From Elephas maximus indicus (lineage: Eukaryota; Chordata; Mammalia; Proboscidea; Elephantidae), in assembly GCF_024166365.1 (NCBI RefSeq), contig NC_064822.1, positions 147,876,823-147,940,822 on the forward strand: a stretch of DNA of 64,000 nucleotides. Reading direction: 5' to 3'. Shown one piece after another: positions 23,987 to 35,261 of the stretch. The notes below the pieces were generated by a model that did not search any database, was not told the DNA's origin, and saw only the letters and a program-made list of their open reading frames with translations. Both the position numbers and the translations under genes were made by a program. How positions within the stretch are numbered: the first letter of the stretch is position 1; each line of letters starts with the position of its first letter.

Positions 23987-25224
23987 AATAATAAATGCCT
24001 AGATTGCCTTGAAGTGGCTGTTGGTGGAATTATGGAGATCAAAGACAATTCTAGTGAGGTCTCAGAAGGAAGTTAGGAGAGCTGTAACACAAGAGATGGT
24101 GCAGATGATGAGAAGCAGTGGCAGAGGAACAGTGACAGCAGAACCAGGAGAATGGCATGAGATGGCATGGGAGCCAACCTGTGGAGCAAAAGAGCTGAGT
24201 ACCTTTGGGCAGGAGGCTTACTGGAAGAGTGGGTTACCTCTGGGCACTTGTCAGCAGAGCTAGGCTTACCAACCCATAGAGCAAGAGAGATGAGTGCCTT
24301 TGAGCCAAGGCTTAGTGGCTGACTGGGGTGCCTCTGGGCACTTATTGGTGGAGCTAAAGAGCTTTGTAACACTTGCCTGAGTGGGGTAGAGGCTGGGCCA
24401 GCCCAAGACGCCTGAGGGGCTGAGAGGCCGAGGACCCATGAAACAGAAGCTGAATAGACAAGGAGCACAGGAAGCAGAGAGGCCTCAGTCTCAAAGGGTG
24501 GGGCTATGACCTCCAGGGTCTCAAAGTGTGAAACCACAGCCTACTGGGTCCCAAGGGTGGGGGCATGACCTCCTACAGTTCAGAGTCAGATCTTTACAAC
24601 TCCCTTCCAGAGTGCTCGCTGCTGTTCATTAGCACCAGGGGGATGGGGCTGGATCCCCTGCCCAAAGCTGAGGGGGAGGGGTTGCCATGCCCAAGTGGCA
24701 GAAGAATGGGGCCTGGCAGGGCCAAGTGGGGAAGAGTGTCATTCAGATGGACTAGAGAACTGGGTCACCCAAATTCAAGGGAACAGAAGTGCCATTCCAT
24801 TGAGTCTGAAAGGTGGAGTTGAAGCCCAGGGCCGAGGAGCCTCCACCCAGAATCCAGAGAGTATGGCCAACACGGCAGAGTCTGGAGGGCATGACCATTG
24901 CCTAAGTGTTCTCAGAGAACAGATGATTATTTTCAAGCTTAAGAGCTAATATAATGTGTTCTTCTGGATTTTGGACTTGCTGGGTGCCTGTTATCCCTTC
25001 TTTCCCTCCAACTTCTCCCATTTGTAATGGAAATATCTACCTTGTGCCTGCTCCACCACTGTACTTTGGAAGCAGATAACTGGCATCCTAGATTTCAGAG
25101 ACGAATTTTGCCCGAGAATGGAATTTGCACTTGGAGTTGATCTAAGACTTTTGGGATGATACGATGGGATGAATGTGTTTTACATGCGGCAAGAACGTGA
25201 ATTTCTGTGGGCCAAAGGGTGGAA

Positions 25225-25632
25225 TGTTATAGATCGAATTGGGTCTCCCCAAAATGTGTATCAGCTTGGCTAGGCCATGATTTCCAGTATTGTGTGGTTG
25301 TCCTTCATTTTGTGATCTGATGTAATTATCCTCTGTGCTGTAAATCCTAACCTCTATGTTAATGAGGCAGGATTATAGGCAGTTATGTTAATGAGGCAGG
25401 TAACAATCTACAGGATTAGATTGTATCTTGAGTCAACCACTTTTGAGATATAAAAGAGAGACGTGAACAGAGAGGAGAAGGACCTCCTACCACCAAGAAA
25501 GAAGAGGCAGGAGTGAAGCACATTCTTTGGACCTGGGGTCCCTATACTGAGAAACTCCTAGACTCATGGGAATATTGATGACAAGAACATTCCCCTAAAG
25601 CCAACAGAGAGAGAAAGACTTCCCTTGAACTC
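25225..25632 (+). mobile_element. 3' LTR of the MaLR element, 3'-truncated
   Basis: It starts tgttatagatcgaattgggt and is collinear with the 5' LTR up to gagagaaagacttccctt. The last roughly 100 bp (poly(A) signal region and terminus) are missing. It contains a tandem duplication around 'gttaatgaggcagg' (near 25358 and 25388). Confidence 0.85.
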
Positions 25633-26747
25633 TATTAACCTTCTCAATTATGTGGGTAATTGTTAGTGATGAGCAAATCAAATGAATGTCACATTGCTAC
25701 CATGCTGGAAACTTTTAAGGTTTACTCTATGTTCTGGGATTGGGGTACACTAAAGTGTCATGTTCTGGTTTTGTTTTATAAGAATTCTTTTAAATGACAT
25801 TGAATCAATTTTTTTTTTTATAGCTGATTTTATGGCCCTTTTCTGAAAAAAATTCTGTTTTCAATAAAATAAACATCAATCTTTTCTAGAAAGCATTTAT
25901 CTTCTTTACTAGCAACTGAATAGACCCTGAAAAGGCAATCGGTGGAAATGGAAAGGCAGCTGGGATGTCACCATTAATCTATGGGCATGATTCCTTTTAC
26001 TTACATGGTGCCTCATATGGTTATTGCATAGACACCACATGGCATGTTTCTGGCTATTCGTATAAACCAGGTGCTTCAGTTGTTGTGTGTGTGCATGTTT
26101 ATGTGTTTTGGTGGTGATGCAGGAAATGACTAGGATGACTGTGGTGTGTTAAGCCAATAGTAGAATCCAGAAAGCACTGAATTTAGGACAACATCATGCC
26201 CTATTCCTCTTTCCCTTTTTACATCCATTTGATAGGCATTTTTCATGCAACGTGTTTGGGTAGGAATGCATGATGGAGTAATTAGAAGATGAGTCGATTT
26301 TGGAGTCAGTCATTTGATGCAAAAAAAAAAAACAAAAAACAGGGGAATGTTTTACTTCAGTTCCAAGTTACAAAGGTAAAAATATGCTACACTCAGTAAC
26401 ACATGACTTAATGGCAAGTGTTGTCTTTAATATTTCCAGTGGTTTCCTAGAGTTCTATTGTTTGTCCATTTTTGTCAAAACTTTATTACTAAAAAAAAGT
26501 TATGACTAAATTTATGGAATAATCTATGTAATTGCTATTGATTGTATTCATATTGAATAAAAATAGATAAAGAATTTTTGGGGGGAGTATTCAGGGAACA
26601 CAGTAACCATGGGAATAAGTTCAAAGGGAGATACTTTATTTTTGAAATTTTTTAAAATTAATGTCAACTTCTCTCCATTCAAATAATTTTTCTCCTTAAC
26701 TATAAGTTAGTTATAACACCTTCATTTCCATTCTGTCTATATAACAC
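25633..26747. other. Intergenic sequence without recognised features
   Basis: No gene or assignable repeat was seen, apart from short T-runs and A-runs. Confidence 0.55.
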
Positions 26748-27261
26748 TGTCATGGATTGAATTGTGCCCCCCCAAAATATGTGTCAACTTGGTTAGGCCA
26801 TGATTCCCAGTATTGTGTGGTTGTCCTCCATTTTGAAATTGTAATTTTACGTTATGAGGATTAGTGTGGGATTGTAACACCACCCTTACTCAGGTCACCT
26901 CCCTGATCCAGTGTAAAGGGAGTTTCCCTGGGGTGTGGCCTGTACCACCTTTTATCTTTCAAGAGAAAAAAGGGAAGAGAAGCAAGCAGAGAGTTTGGGA
27001 CCTCATACCACCAATAAAGCAGCATCAGGAGCAGAGTGTGAACTTTGGACCCAGGGTCCCTGTGCCTGAAAAGCTCCTGACCATGGGAATATTGAGGACA
27101 AGGGCCTTCTTCCAGAGCCGAAGAGAGAGAAAGCCTTCCCTTGGAGCTGATGCCTGGAATTTGGACTTTTAGCTTACTTTACTATGAGGAAATAAATTTC
27201 TCTTTGTTAAAGCCATCCACTTGTGGTATTTCTGTTATGGTAGCACTAGAGAACTAAAGCA
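26748..27261 (+). mobile_element. MaLR-type solo LTR with target duplication
   Basis: It starts tgtcatggattgaattgtgc and ends agagaactaaagca. AATAAATTT precedes the conserved 'agccatccacttgtggtatt'. The 5-bp flanks are aacac and aatac. It is an old LTR copy, 514 bp, with no coding content. Confidence 0.88.
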
Positions 27262-27819
27262 AATACTTTCATTTCTATTCTGTCTGACAGAAGACAATTA
27301 GGATTTATATTTTATGTCATAGTCACATTAGAATGACTCAAGGTTTCTAAAAAATCTCATGTCCTATACCCAAACCAAAAAGACTATGATTCAGTATATT
27401 AGAATGCATGTCTTTAAAAAAAGGGGACTCCAAAGCAAAATTCTAGTTAAAAATCACAACATTTTGATCCATCAACTTTCTAGGATCACATACCCATTTG
27501 AGGATTTGATGAAAAAAGTAACTTCTGCTGCAAAACAATGAACATAAACACAGACACATGGAAATGTAAACACTCTTTCAAGAAATTACATTCTTGGAAC
27601 TCCTATGGATCTATGGAATTTAAGACTTCTTCTCTATTCTTACACTGCTACCACATTCAACCACCACTTCCCGCAAAATCTCTTGGTTCAGCCTTTTCTC
27701 CCTACTGCTATTATGACAGCCCAGGGCTCCCTTGCCCCACATCAGCATTGGAACGTCTGCTTTTATTTTACACTCCCTTCAAATGAGAAATATGGTGGGA
27801 AGTGAAAGAACTTAGACAT

Positions 27820-27965
27820 TGGACACATATCTTTTCCACTCACGTTATTCAACCTTTTTGAACCGTAGTTCTCCTATGTACAAAATTGAGACATTTAACT
27901 TACCGGTTAGGTTTTGTGAAAGGTTGATATAATGTATGTACAGTGGTTGCCACAAGAAGGTGTTA
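27820..27965 (+). repeat. MIR SINE relic
   Basis: 'cactcacgttattcaacctt', 'tatgtacaaaattgagacat' and 'gtatgtacagtggttgccac' follow the MIR order, with a low level of match. Confidence 0.5.
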
Positions 27966-28161
27966 ATATTGTAAGTTTCCTCTTACTAATCTATCCTGAG
28001 TATTGTAATAATGCCGTGACCTTGCCTTACCTCTGCCCAAGAATTTACACCTATGCCCCTCGTCTCTCATCACAGATAACTTTGGCTTTCAAGATCATCT
28101 TAGTCTGATTCTACTGAATCTACCCTAAATATTTCTCTCTCCAAGCACATTTTCATACACG

Positions 28162-28276
28162 GTAAGGTTGGCTCATCCAATTCATAGCAACCCTTTAGAA
28201 CAGAGTAGAACTGCCCCATAGGGTTTCCTAGGAGCAGCTGGTTGATTCGAACCGCCAACCTTTTGGTTAGCAGCCA
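28162..28276 (-). mobile_element. AfroSINE, short form, head truncated
   Basis: It runs from ggctcatccaattcatagca to ttttggttagcagccaa and is then cut. It continues at once into a tail in the other orientation. Confidence 0.78.
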
Positions 28277-28320
28277 AGTTATGAGTTGAGATTGACTTGA
28301 AGGCAAAGGGTTTAGGGTTG
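28277..28320 (+). mobile_element. AfroSINE tail fragment joined to an inverted copy
   Basis: gttatgagttgagattgact, tgaaggcaaagggtttagggttg is the plus-strand tail directly abutting the minus-strand copy at 28162-28276, making an inverted composite. Confidence 0.75.
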
Positions 28321-28916
28321 GATTACTCAGTTATGTCCGCCCAAACATTCCCTTGTTGCCTTTCCTTTTCCACTTGTAGAAGTCCTACTCATTCTTTAAG
28401 AGTTTAGTTCTAAAACAACAAAAATATTATCCAGTGTACTGCATTTCCTTATGAAACTTGGTGTTTATAGTTTAGAACAGTTTAGAATTTAATTGTTCCC
28501 CAAACAATTCATGACCATTAGTTTTGTGTGTCTTTATTTATAAATAGCGTTAAAGCATGTCCTTGTTGGACTGGGAAACCATCCATAGGACCTAAGACCT
28601 CACTGCACCAAGATAAGGGACCCCTTTATTGTGACTCTAACTCCTAAAAATGAGTGCATTTTCTCCCTCATCCTTTCTTTCTGTCCCAAATACTCTATCA
28701 TCTTTTTCCTGTCACACTCCCCAGCCTATTTTCCACTTGAAGATAGACAATACTTGGATATGTCACATCTATGTGCAAGTTTAGGCCAGAGTTTATAAAA
28801 GCAGTGGGAAGCAATGCAAATGTAAGTACCCTCAAATTTCAGAGGCAATTGGTACTTCATACTATTATTTATTGATTAAATACTACATTGCCTAGAGAAG
28901 GACAGGTGAGGGGGTC

Positions 28917-29354
28917 TGTCTTAATTACCTAGTGCTGCTGTAACAGAAATACCACATGTGGGCGGCTTTAACAAACAGAAATTTATTTTCTCATAGTTTA
29001 GGAAGCTAAAACCCGTTGTCGTCAAGTCAATTCCAATTCACAGAAACCCTATAGGACAGAGTAGAACTGTCCACAGGGTTTCCAAGGCTGCCACATCTTT
29101 CTCCTGTGGATTGGCTGCGGGGGTCGAACCACCAACCTTTCAGTTAGCAGCTGGGTGCTTAACCACTGTGCCACCAAGGCTCCTAGTTTAGGAGGCAAGA
29201 AGTCCGAATTCAGAGCGCGGGCTCTAGCATAAGGCATTCTGTCTCTGTCGGCTCTGGGGGAAGGTGTCTTTTCAACATCCTCAGGCCCGGTGTTCTTTGG
29301 CTCCTCTTCATGTGGCAGGGCATCTATCTTCCCCCAACTGTGTTTCTTTTATAT
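28917..29354 (-). mobile_element. MaLR-type LTR, truncated and split by a SINE
   Basis: On the plus strand it reads tgtcttaattacctagtgct, aacagaaatttattttctca, the complement of the LTR end with its AATAAA. The rest of the LTR resumes after the SINE (caagaagtccgaattcagag) and stops at a CA repeat at about 29354. It is an old, non-coding copy. Confidence 0.85.
29007..29183 (-). mobile_element. AfroSINE, long form, inside the LTR, with target duplication
   Basis: The flanks tagtttaggaagc (28994-29006) and tagtttaggaggc (29184-29196) are the target duplication. The middle is partly deleted (ggctgccacatctttctcct present, aatctttacagaagca absent). Confidence 0.93.
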
Positions 29355-29402
29355 ACACACACACACACAGACACACACACACAGACACACACACACAGAG
29401 AC
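29353..29402 (+). repeat. (CA)n microsatellite with GACA units
   Basis: Runs of CA are interrupted regularly by GACACACACA units and end in CAGAGACAGAG. Confidence 0.95.
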
Positions 29403-29718
29403 AGAGTATCTCCAGGAGGATACATAAGAAACTGGTAAGGGTGGTTGCCTTCAAGGGTGGAAAATGCGTGGCTAGGGGAAATGTTGGAAGGGAAACTGAT
29501 GAAATATTTTAAGTTTTGTAGAATGTTTATATATCGCTCATTAATAAAATATGCTAAAATTTTAAAGACATACAAAATATAATATTGGTGAACATGAAAC
29601 TCAAGAACTAAAACTTTGAGCCACCAGTAGAATTATATTTAAAATGCTGTTCGCATGTATCTATACTACGGCAAGAGTATCTGGCCAAAATTAACTAATA
29701 CAAATGCTGAGTCCACTT

Positions 29719-29970
29719 TGTCGTTGTTAGTTGCTGTGCAGCAGGGACTGACTCATGGCAACCACGTGTGTGCTACAACAGAATAAAAAGTCACCCAGAC
29801 CTGTACCGTTTTCACCAGCGGTGGTATGCCGGGGACCACTGCTGCAGCCGCTGTGTACGCGGAGTGCCTTACAACTTAGGGGACTCGTCTTCCAGCCCTG
29901 AATCAGACAATATTCCGCTGAGATCCGTGGGGTTTTCACTGGCTGATTTTCAGAGGTCTCCTCTATTTTG
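29719..29970 (-). mobile_element. AfroSINE-related element with GC-rich middle
   Basis: It opens tcgttgttagttgctgtgca and gactgactcatggcaacc (the tail of the family) and ends ccgtggggttttcactggct, gattttcagagg, a pattern also seen at 46470-46500. The roughly 125 bp between them (about 29788-29915) are GC-rich and not found in the other copies in the window. I cannot assign that middle part. Confidence 0.65.
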
Positions 29971-30399
29971 CTATTGCATCCATTATTTTAAAATGTGACT
30001 GTTACAGTGGTAGGACAGCTATAAAAGCTTTATTAACTAGATAAGATTCAATGGGATTCTTCTGCTTTCTCTAATTTCATATATACAAGAGTTTCATTTA
30101 AAAATAATCACAAGTTTTTAGACATCAGAGACAACGCTGACCCAGCAAGCAGTCAACGGTACCTACGGTTCCCTTGGAGACTACATGTACTTTCTAAAGA
30201 TTTGCAAAACTACATTAGAACACCATTTAACCACAATACTCTAATTTTCCTTTGTCTCTAAGGTGGTGGCAGCTCTACTAATCAATCTATTAATCGTACT
30301 TGTGATTTGAAGATTAATTACTATGAAGTGCCTAAGTGCTGGTTGAAAATCAGGATAATTTTATGTACATGATAAAAGAAAAATCAACATGAAAAACAA

Positions 30400-31389
30400 A
30401 CATCATTTTTAAACTTTGTTTATTCATAGATTAAAATGTAATACCATACAATTTTGACAATCACTTTAAAAAAAGATTTATATTTGCATAAAACAGAAGC
30501 AAAACAGAAAGATATGAAATAAAATGCCATCTTGCTTCAAGTTTTCAAATCAGTACTTAGAGTACTAATATACATCTATATACACTGCAAGTATATTATA
30601 TAAATATACTATAAGTAATCTCAGAACCACAATAAATATCAAGTAGGTTTTTAGGCACATGGCATAGAAAAATGCAAAATCTGCATAATTTCTTGAGAGT
30701 GCTGAGTGACTTATTCTTAGATCATTTTCACACATATTTTACACAAAATATATAGCTGTCACTCACATGATCCCCAATCACCTCTGAATCGCACCTTTCA
30801 TCCCAGCATAAGTGCCTTCTTATCCTTTGATACTATTGCTCTATACAGCCATTACATAAGAAAATATTTTGCAGATTTCTTCACTAATTGCCTAAGAAGG
30901 TATCAATGCTAACAAAGTAAGTACAGCTTATCTACACAATATATTCACGAAAATGTGCTGAGAGGCACGAACTTACCGAACTGCTCATTGTAATACTGGG
31001 AGTTACCCTGAAGGTAAACTTATAAATTTTAAGGTATACCATTTTTGAATTGCTAATACCGATAAATCCAGAAATTATTAGAAACTGAGGTAACGCCTGT
31101 TTTTTAGAGATAGAAATACTTGAAAATACACTGAAATGATTTTAAAAAATCCTGACAAAACACGGACCTCAGTCATTGGAAGCTGTTTGTAATCCTTTCA
31201 GTGGAGATGTAAACCGAAGAATCCAAAGGAATGTTCTAGTTGAATGTAAATATACTGTTAAGATTAAAGATCACAGCCATGGAACACCTGAGATCGCTCT
31301 CTGATATGTGAAGCCTAACGCTTCTCTTAAAAGAGCCCATGTTAAATGATAAAAATGAACCAAAGAAAACACGATGATTTTCCTCCCAA
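30400..31389 (-). other. SLC6A15: Probable 3' UTR of SLC6A15
   Basis: About 990 nt of AT-rich, repeat-free sequence follow the stop codon. The first AATAAA on the minus strand that I found lies at 30424-30419, so cleavage would fall near 30400. Another AATAAA lies at 30034-30029 and could serve a longer form. The absence of SINEs here, in a region where they occur every 1-2 kb, fits a constrained transcribed tail. The exact end is an inference. Confidence 0.55.
30419..30424 (-). promoter_or_regulatory. SLC6A15: Candidate polyadenylation signal AATAAA for SLC6A15
   Basis: The minus-strand hexamer AATAAA (tttatt on the plus strand) lies about 970 nt downstream of the stop codon. A second copy at 30034-30029 is the alternative. 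Use of either site cannot be judged from sequence alone. Confidence 0.45.
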
Positions 31390-31752
31390 CTACAAGTCAG
31401 ACTCTGGCATATCTGCCATCAGGTACCCTATTCCATACCGTCCATTGGGAGCAGTATCCAGAGTTGGCGATCCACTCTGTTTCCGGTAAATATTTTTACC
31501 AAAATTTGGAGATGACATCTCACTTGGTATTTTTCCATGAATAAGGCTTGCATCATCTCCTTCTAAATTAACCGGCTCTTTCAGGACCCTTCCTCTCTTA
31601 TAGGTCACGGATGCTAAGTTACCAGAACTATCATCTATGAGGTTGCAGCGACGAATGATGAAGACCACCGGGACAGGGAGCATCGCCAGGACTGTCAGCG
31701 AGATACAGACAACCATTCCCCACAGTGGGTAGCTCAAAAATTCTTCAGATGC
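31390..31752 (-). CDS. SLC6A15: SLC6A15 last exon (exon 12): TM12 and cytosolic C-terminus, stop codon
   Basis: This exon encodes residues 607-726 and the TAG stop at 31392-31390. The acceptor is ctctaacag and the first codons are [11 protein letters not shown]12 is [21 protein letters not shown], followed by the RRCNL boundary. The cytosolic tail of about 85 residues is serine-rich and contains [20 protein letters not shown]; it ends [11 protein letters not shown], the characteristic SLC6A15 C-terminus. Joining all eleven coding exons gives 2181 nt, that is 726 codons plus stop, with no frameshift. That is close to the roughly 730 residues I recall for the human protein. The small difference may be real or a memory error; no exon junction here looks forced. 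Confidence 0.97.
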   Translation of the reverse strand, partial: ASEEFLSYPLWGMVVCISLTVLAMLPVPVVFIIRRCNLIDDSSGNLASVTYKRGRVLKEPVNLEGDDASLIHGKIPSEMSSPNFGKNIYRKQSGSPTLDTAPNGRYGIGYLMADMPESDL

Positions 31753-31847
31753 CTGTTAGAGCCAAAAATAATAATAATTATCAATAATTTATATTTCTCT
31801 GCACATACATAAAAACATTTATATTTATCTCATGTTTTTAAGCAAAG

Positions 31848-32188
31848 AATTTAGGCTGGCCTTGTGGCTTGCTTTGACCTATAAGAATGCAATAGAAATA
31901 ACATTAAAAGACTTCCAAGGCTAGGCCTTAAAAGCCTTGCAATTTCTGTTTCTGTTCTCTAAGAATGCTAACCCACGATGTTGTGAAGAAAACAAGAATT
32001 AAAAGCCACCCGGAGAGAGAGGCCAAGCTGTGCCAGTTCTCCCAGCTGAATGCAACTGAATGCTGAAAGCGAGGCCAACAGAAGAATTGCCCAGCCCACA
32101 GAACTGTGAAATTAATAAATAACTGCTGTTTCCAGTCGCTAAGTTTTGGAGTAGTTTGTTACTAAGTAATAAATACCTGTTACATGCG
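31848..32188 (+). mobile_element. Old MLT1-type LTR relic in intron 11
   Basis: 'agaactgtgaaattaataaa', 'ctgctgtttccagtcgctaa' and 'gttttggagtagtttgttac' are the 3' part of an old mammalian MaLR/MLT1 LTR, antisense to SLC6A15. The left boundary is uncertain. Confidence 0.65.
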
Positions 32189-32868
32189 CCATATTATCTG
32201 TTCTAAAATCTGAAACTCTAAATTTTGAAGGCTCTCTGGTCCCCAGAATTTTTGTAAGAGATTATGCCTCAGTTATTATATTATTGACCATTGGATAGCT
32301 AAAGACTAGGGGTATCTATGAAAAATAACCACTCTGATAACAGCTAATATCTCTCATGATTGTATCATTTTGTAGCTAATACAGATCGAGAACATAAATT
32401 GAAATATTCATTGCTAATATAAAGCAGCTACAGTGAAAAACCTTACTTCAATATTTACTTAAATGATGTCAGCATGACTAATGCATATTTTCATTTTTAT
32501 ATGAATCTAGGACATAATTTAATAAGTTAACACAGGAAAAAGATTTTTGGAGATTTGATTAAATGCTTTCTGGAGTCAAAGGCCTACCAATTCTTAAATC
32601 GCCTATGGTAATATGAATGAAGCTATCTTAATGAGGACAAGATCAATGCTTCCAATGTATTAAAGAAATCCACGATGTATAAAGAAAATCATAGGCGAAA
32701 ATCACAGATGTTTGGGGTACAAAACATACATCTCAAGATCCTTGAATAAGAACAACACTATTCATTAAACAACAAAAAAGAAAAGAAGAAATAACCTGTG
32801 AATAAAGCAAAAGGCAAAAATCTCTAAAAAGGCATTTTATTCTCTAACTTCCCTATTTTGCATCTTAC

Positions 32869-33031
32869 CTTATCTTCAATCCATGCATTATAGCCAGGAG
32901 GACTTAACCCCATATTCACAACGCTAGCTATTAGCAATGATAAGAGCATTAGAGGAGAAAGATATTTCCACATATAGTAGTAATATCTGTTGGGAGCAAA
33001 GCCCAGCATATCCTTTAGGTCTTCCATAAAC
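32869..33031 (-). CDS. SLC6A15: SLC6A15 exon 11: TM11 and extracellular loop 6
   Basis: This exon encodes the last base of codon 552 and residues 553-606. It begins after the acceptor tttttatttag with [20 protein letters not shown], the cytosolic link between TM10 and TM11. TM11 is [19 protein letters not shown], and the exon ends with [12 protein letters not shown] before the donor GTAAGA. The in-frame methionine at the start of the exon (33027) is the internal codon M554 and not a gene start. Confidence 0.97.
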
Positions 33032-33336
33032 CTAAATAAAAAGAAAATATTTCACGACTGTTACGGTTAATATTACCATACCTTACAATGTGCGTGATGT
33101 CAATGGTTTGACAGGGGTTTAGCCATGAAAGCCTAGGATATTTTACACTGAATCAAAAGGACATACTGGACACAAATTATAAGCTCAAATACTATAATTT
33201 TCAGATGATAAAAGCTCTCTTGAGCCAATTACTGAAAAGCCTCGTCCTTCTGCTGACTTTCTACTATATAAATCCAACACTTACAAAAAATTAAAAACCG
33301 CTTCTCATTTTTTTTCTTAGCAGTGATTCCTTAAAA

Positions 33337-33455
33337 AGCAAAACCAAACCCATTGCTGTCAAATCGGGATTCCGACTCCTAGCAACCCTATACGACGGAG
33401 GAGAACTACCCCATAGAATTTCCAAGGAGCACCTGGTGGATTTGAACTGCCGATG
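33337..33455 (-). mobile_element. AfroSINE, head truncated, in intron 10
   Basis: It runs from aaaagcaaaaccaaacccat to gtggatttgaactgccgat and is then cut off. Confidence 0.85.
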
Positions 33456-34640
33456 CTATAATTTCTTAATAGCATCAAATATTTAAGCAGTGTTTATATT
33501 TTCCAAACTCTCATTAATATTTGCAGTGTTTGATTGAACTGAGAGAAGATACACACATTACATAGTATCTCTCGTCTCTATTAATCTATAGATTTCCCTC
33601 CATCTCTTCATTTTTTTCAATTTTTTTTATTGAATCAGCGGAGTTTTTTGTCCTGTAGTTTTCTACAGTCTGTATTTTGTTGATTTAACCCTCATAGTGT
33701 TGTTTAACAAGTGCTTCTGATCCTCCTATTTCCTGTAAATTAGTACTTACATTTAGAGTTCTGATTACACTTATATTTTATTTTCTAAGCCATTAATTGA
33801 CGTATAATTTATATAAAATAAAACTCACCTTTTTCTGGTATATGGTGCTAACACTGTCTCAGCATACAGCCATTACATACTAATCTATCTCCCTTTATAT
33901 TCATCTCAAGATAAATATATAATGCCTACCCACTGGTCCTTGTATTGATGTTTCTCCAGTCCGTTTGGTTGTATAAAGGTACGTTTTTCCTAGATTCCTC
34001 AAAATGGACTCCTTATAACTATATTCCCTAATTTCTTACGTTTGTAACTGTGGTCAGTTTGGTTGGATTTAAAGTCTGTGGTTTATATTTTTTTCCTTGT
34101 GTATTCTCAATATGTCTAATGGCATAGCATTGTTTCAAAAGGTCTGCTGATTTTCTCTTACAAATGACTTTTTTTGTTTTTGCCTGAATGCACCATGTTT
34201 TTTTCTTTTTCTTTGACGTAATATTCTAGATTATGTCCAAGTATATTGTGTGCCCTTTCAATGTATAAGTTGTTCGGTATTTCAGAAAAGCTTCCTTGAA
34301 TTATAATTTTTTAAATTTATTCTGGCCATTATTTTTATATAATTTATAAAAATTCATATAATACATATGTTGATTTATTATTGCTTAATTTCTGTTTATA
34401 TTTAATATTTCTTCTCTTTATCTTCATCTTATAATTTTCTGAAAGAATTACCCATTGTGCTTATTTTCTTTGCGTTCCTTTCAATCAATTTAGTCTTCAT
34501 TTCTGCAGTGTTCTTCTTTTATTCACAAGTATTTCCTGAGTTCTATCACTTTTCTCATGAAGCAGTCATAGCAGGATATATCATTTCCCAAAATTTTTCT
34601 ATTACATAAGGTATTGTAACACACAAATTCTCCTCATAAA
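33456..34640. other. Intron 10 sequence, T-rich, unassigned
   Basis: A possible old L1 relic lies around 33780-33900 ('ttgacgtataatttatataa'). Otherwise I see nothing assignable. Confidence 0.45.
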
Positions 34641-34647
34641 TGGGGAA

Positions 34648-34835
34648 TAATGAAGCAATTACGAGCATAGGATTTAAACAGAAACGGGTATGAATCTCAG
34701 GTCTGCCACTGTCCTGGTGAGTGATGAGTGAGTCACTTGGTCTTTACGCCTGAGTTTTCTCACCTGTGAAATGCAGAACTTCACAACATTCTAGGCGCAT
34801 AGCCAACACTCACTAGATAGTGGGAGTTATTATTT
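34648..34835 (+). repeat. MIR SINE relic in intron 10
   Basis: MIR order: 'acgagcataggatttaaaca', 'tgaatctcaggtctgccact', 'gtgagtcacttggtctttac' and 'ttctcacctgtgaaatg'. Confidence 0.65.
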
Positions 34836-34888
34836 GATAACCATCTACCAAAATTAAATCAAAACTCCAGAATCCTAGATTATACTAC

Positions 34889-35046
34889 CTGTAAACCTGT
34901 TGCTGTCGAGTCGATTCCGACTCATAGCGACCCTATAGGACAGTGTAGAACTACCCCATAGGATTTCCAAGGAGCAGGTGGTGGATTCAAACTGCTGACC
35001 TTCTGGTTAGCAGCTGAGCTCTTAACCACTGTACCACCAGGGATCT
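34889..35046 (-). mobile_element. AfroSINE, short form, with perfect target duplication, in intron 10
   Basis: Flanks gattatactac (34878-34888) and gattatactac (35047-35057) are identical. The tail core gtcgagtcgattccgactca is near the consensus. It lies in the sense direction of SLC6A15, about 205 bp downstream of the exon 10 donor. Confidence 0.94.
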
Positions 35047-35261
35047 GATTATACTACAGTCTACACAATTGTATCTAATCACCTAAAAGGGGAATATGCT
35101 TTATTAAAATAACTGAATGAAGAAAAGCCTACAAAAGATTCCATTTTGCAGTCAAGAACTTTCCCTCTCTGCATTTTTTCTCCTTTTGTAAATGAAATAT
35201 TGAGAACTAGTCTTTTCAAAATAGAGATGAACAATGAATGTACAAAAGCAAGTATACTTAC

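Larger units (their letters stand above)
23683..25224 (+). mobile_element. MaLR internal region, non-coding
   Basis: Five bases after the LTR lies tggtatcaagagttgggt (23688-23705), which fits a tRNA-Leu primer binding site as in ERVL/MaLR elements. The opening 'gtggaagtgattttggaatt' and 'attgccttgaagtggctgtt' resemble the internal parts of THE1/MST elements. A polypurine tract, gggccaaagggtggaa (25209-25224), lies directly before the second LTR. There is no gag, pol or env reading frame: MaLRs are non-autonomous. The longest open frame (minus, 24073-24537) is a chance frame. A SINE at 23800-23986 interrupts the region. Confidence 0.8.

Noticed and set aside
24073-24537. Longest open frame in the window (154 codons, minus strand)
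   Set aside because: It lies antisense within the non-coding MaLR interior, shows low-complexity Ser/Pro/Leu content and no family resemblance; the region is explained by the repeat.
26864-27172. 102-codon open frame at 26.9 kb
   Set aside because: It falls inside the solo LTR 26748-27261 and has the same chance frame as the other LTR copies.
29353-29402. Regular CA/GACA array as a structured direct-repeat array
   Set aside because: It is a simple microsatellite without unique spacers.
1-30000. Search for a second gene in the left half
   Set aside because: No exon chain with splice sites and family resemblance was found. As I recall, the region downstream of SLC6A15 is a gene-poor interval in other mammals, which fits.
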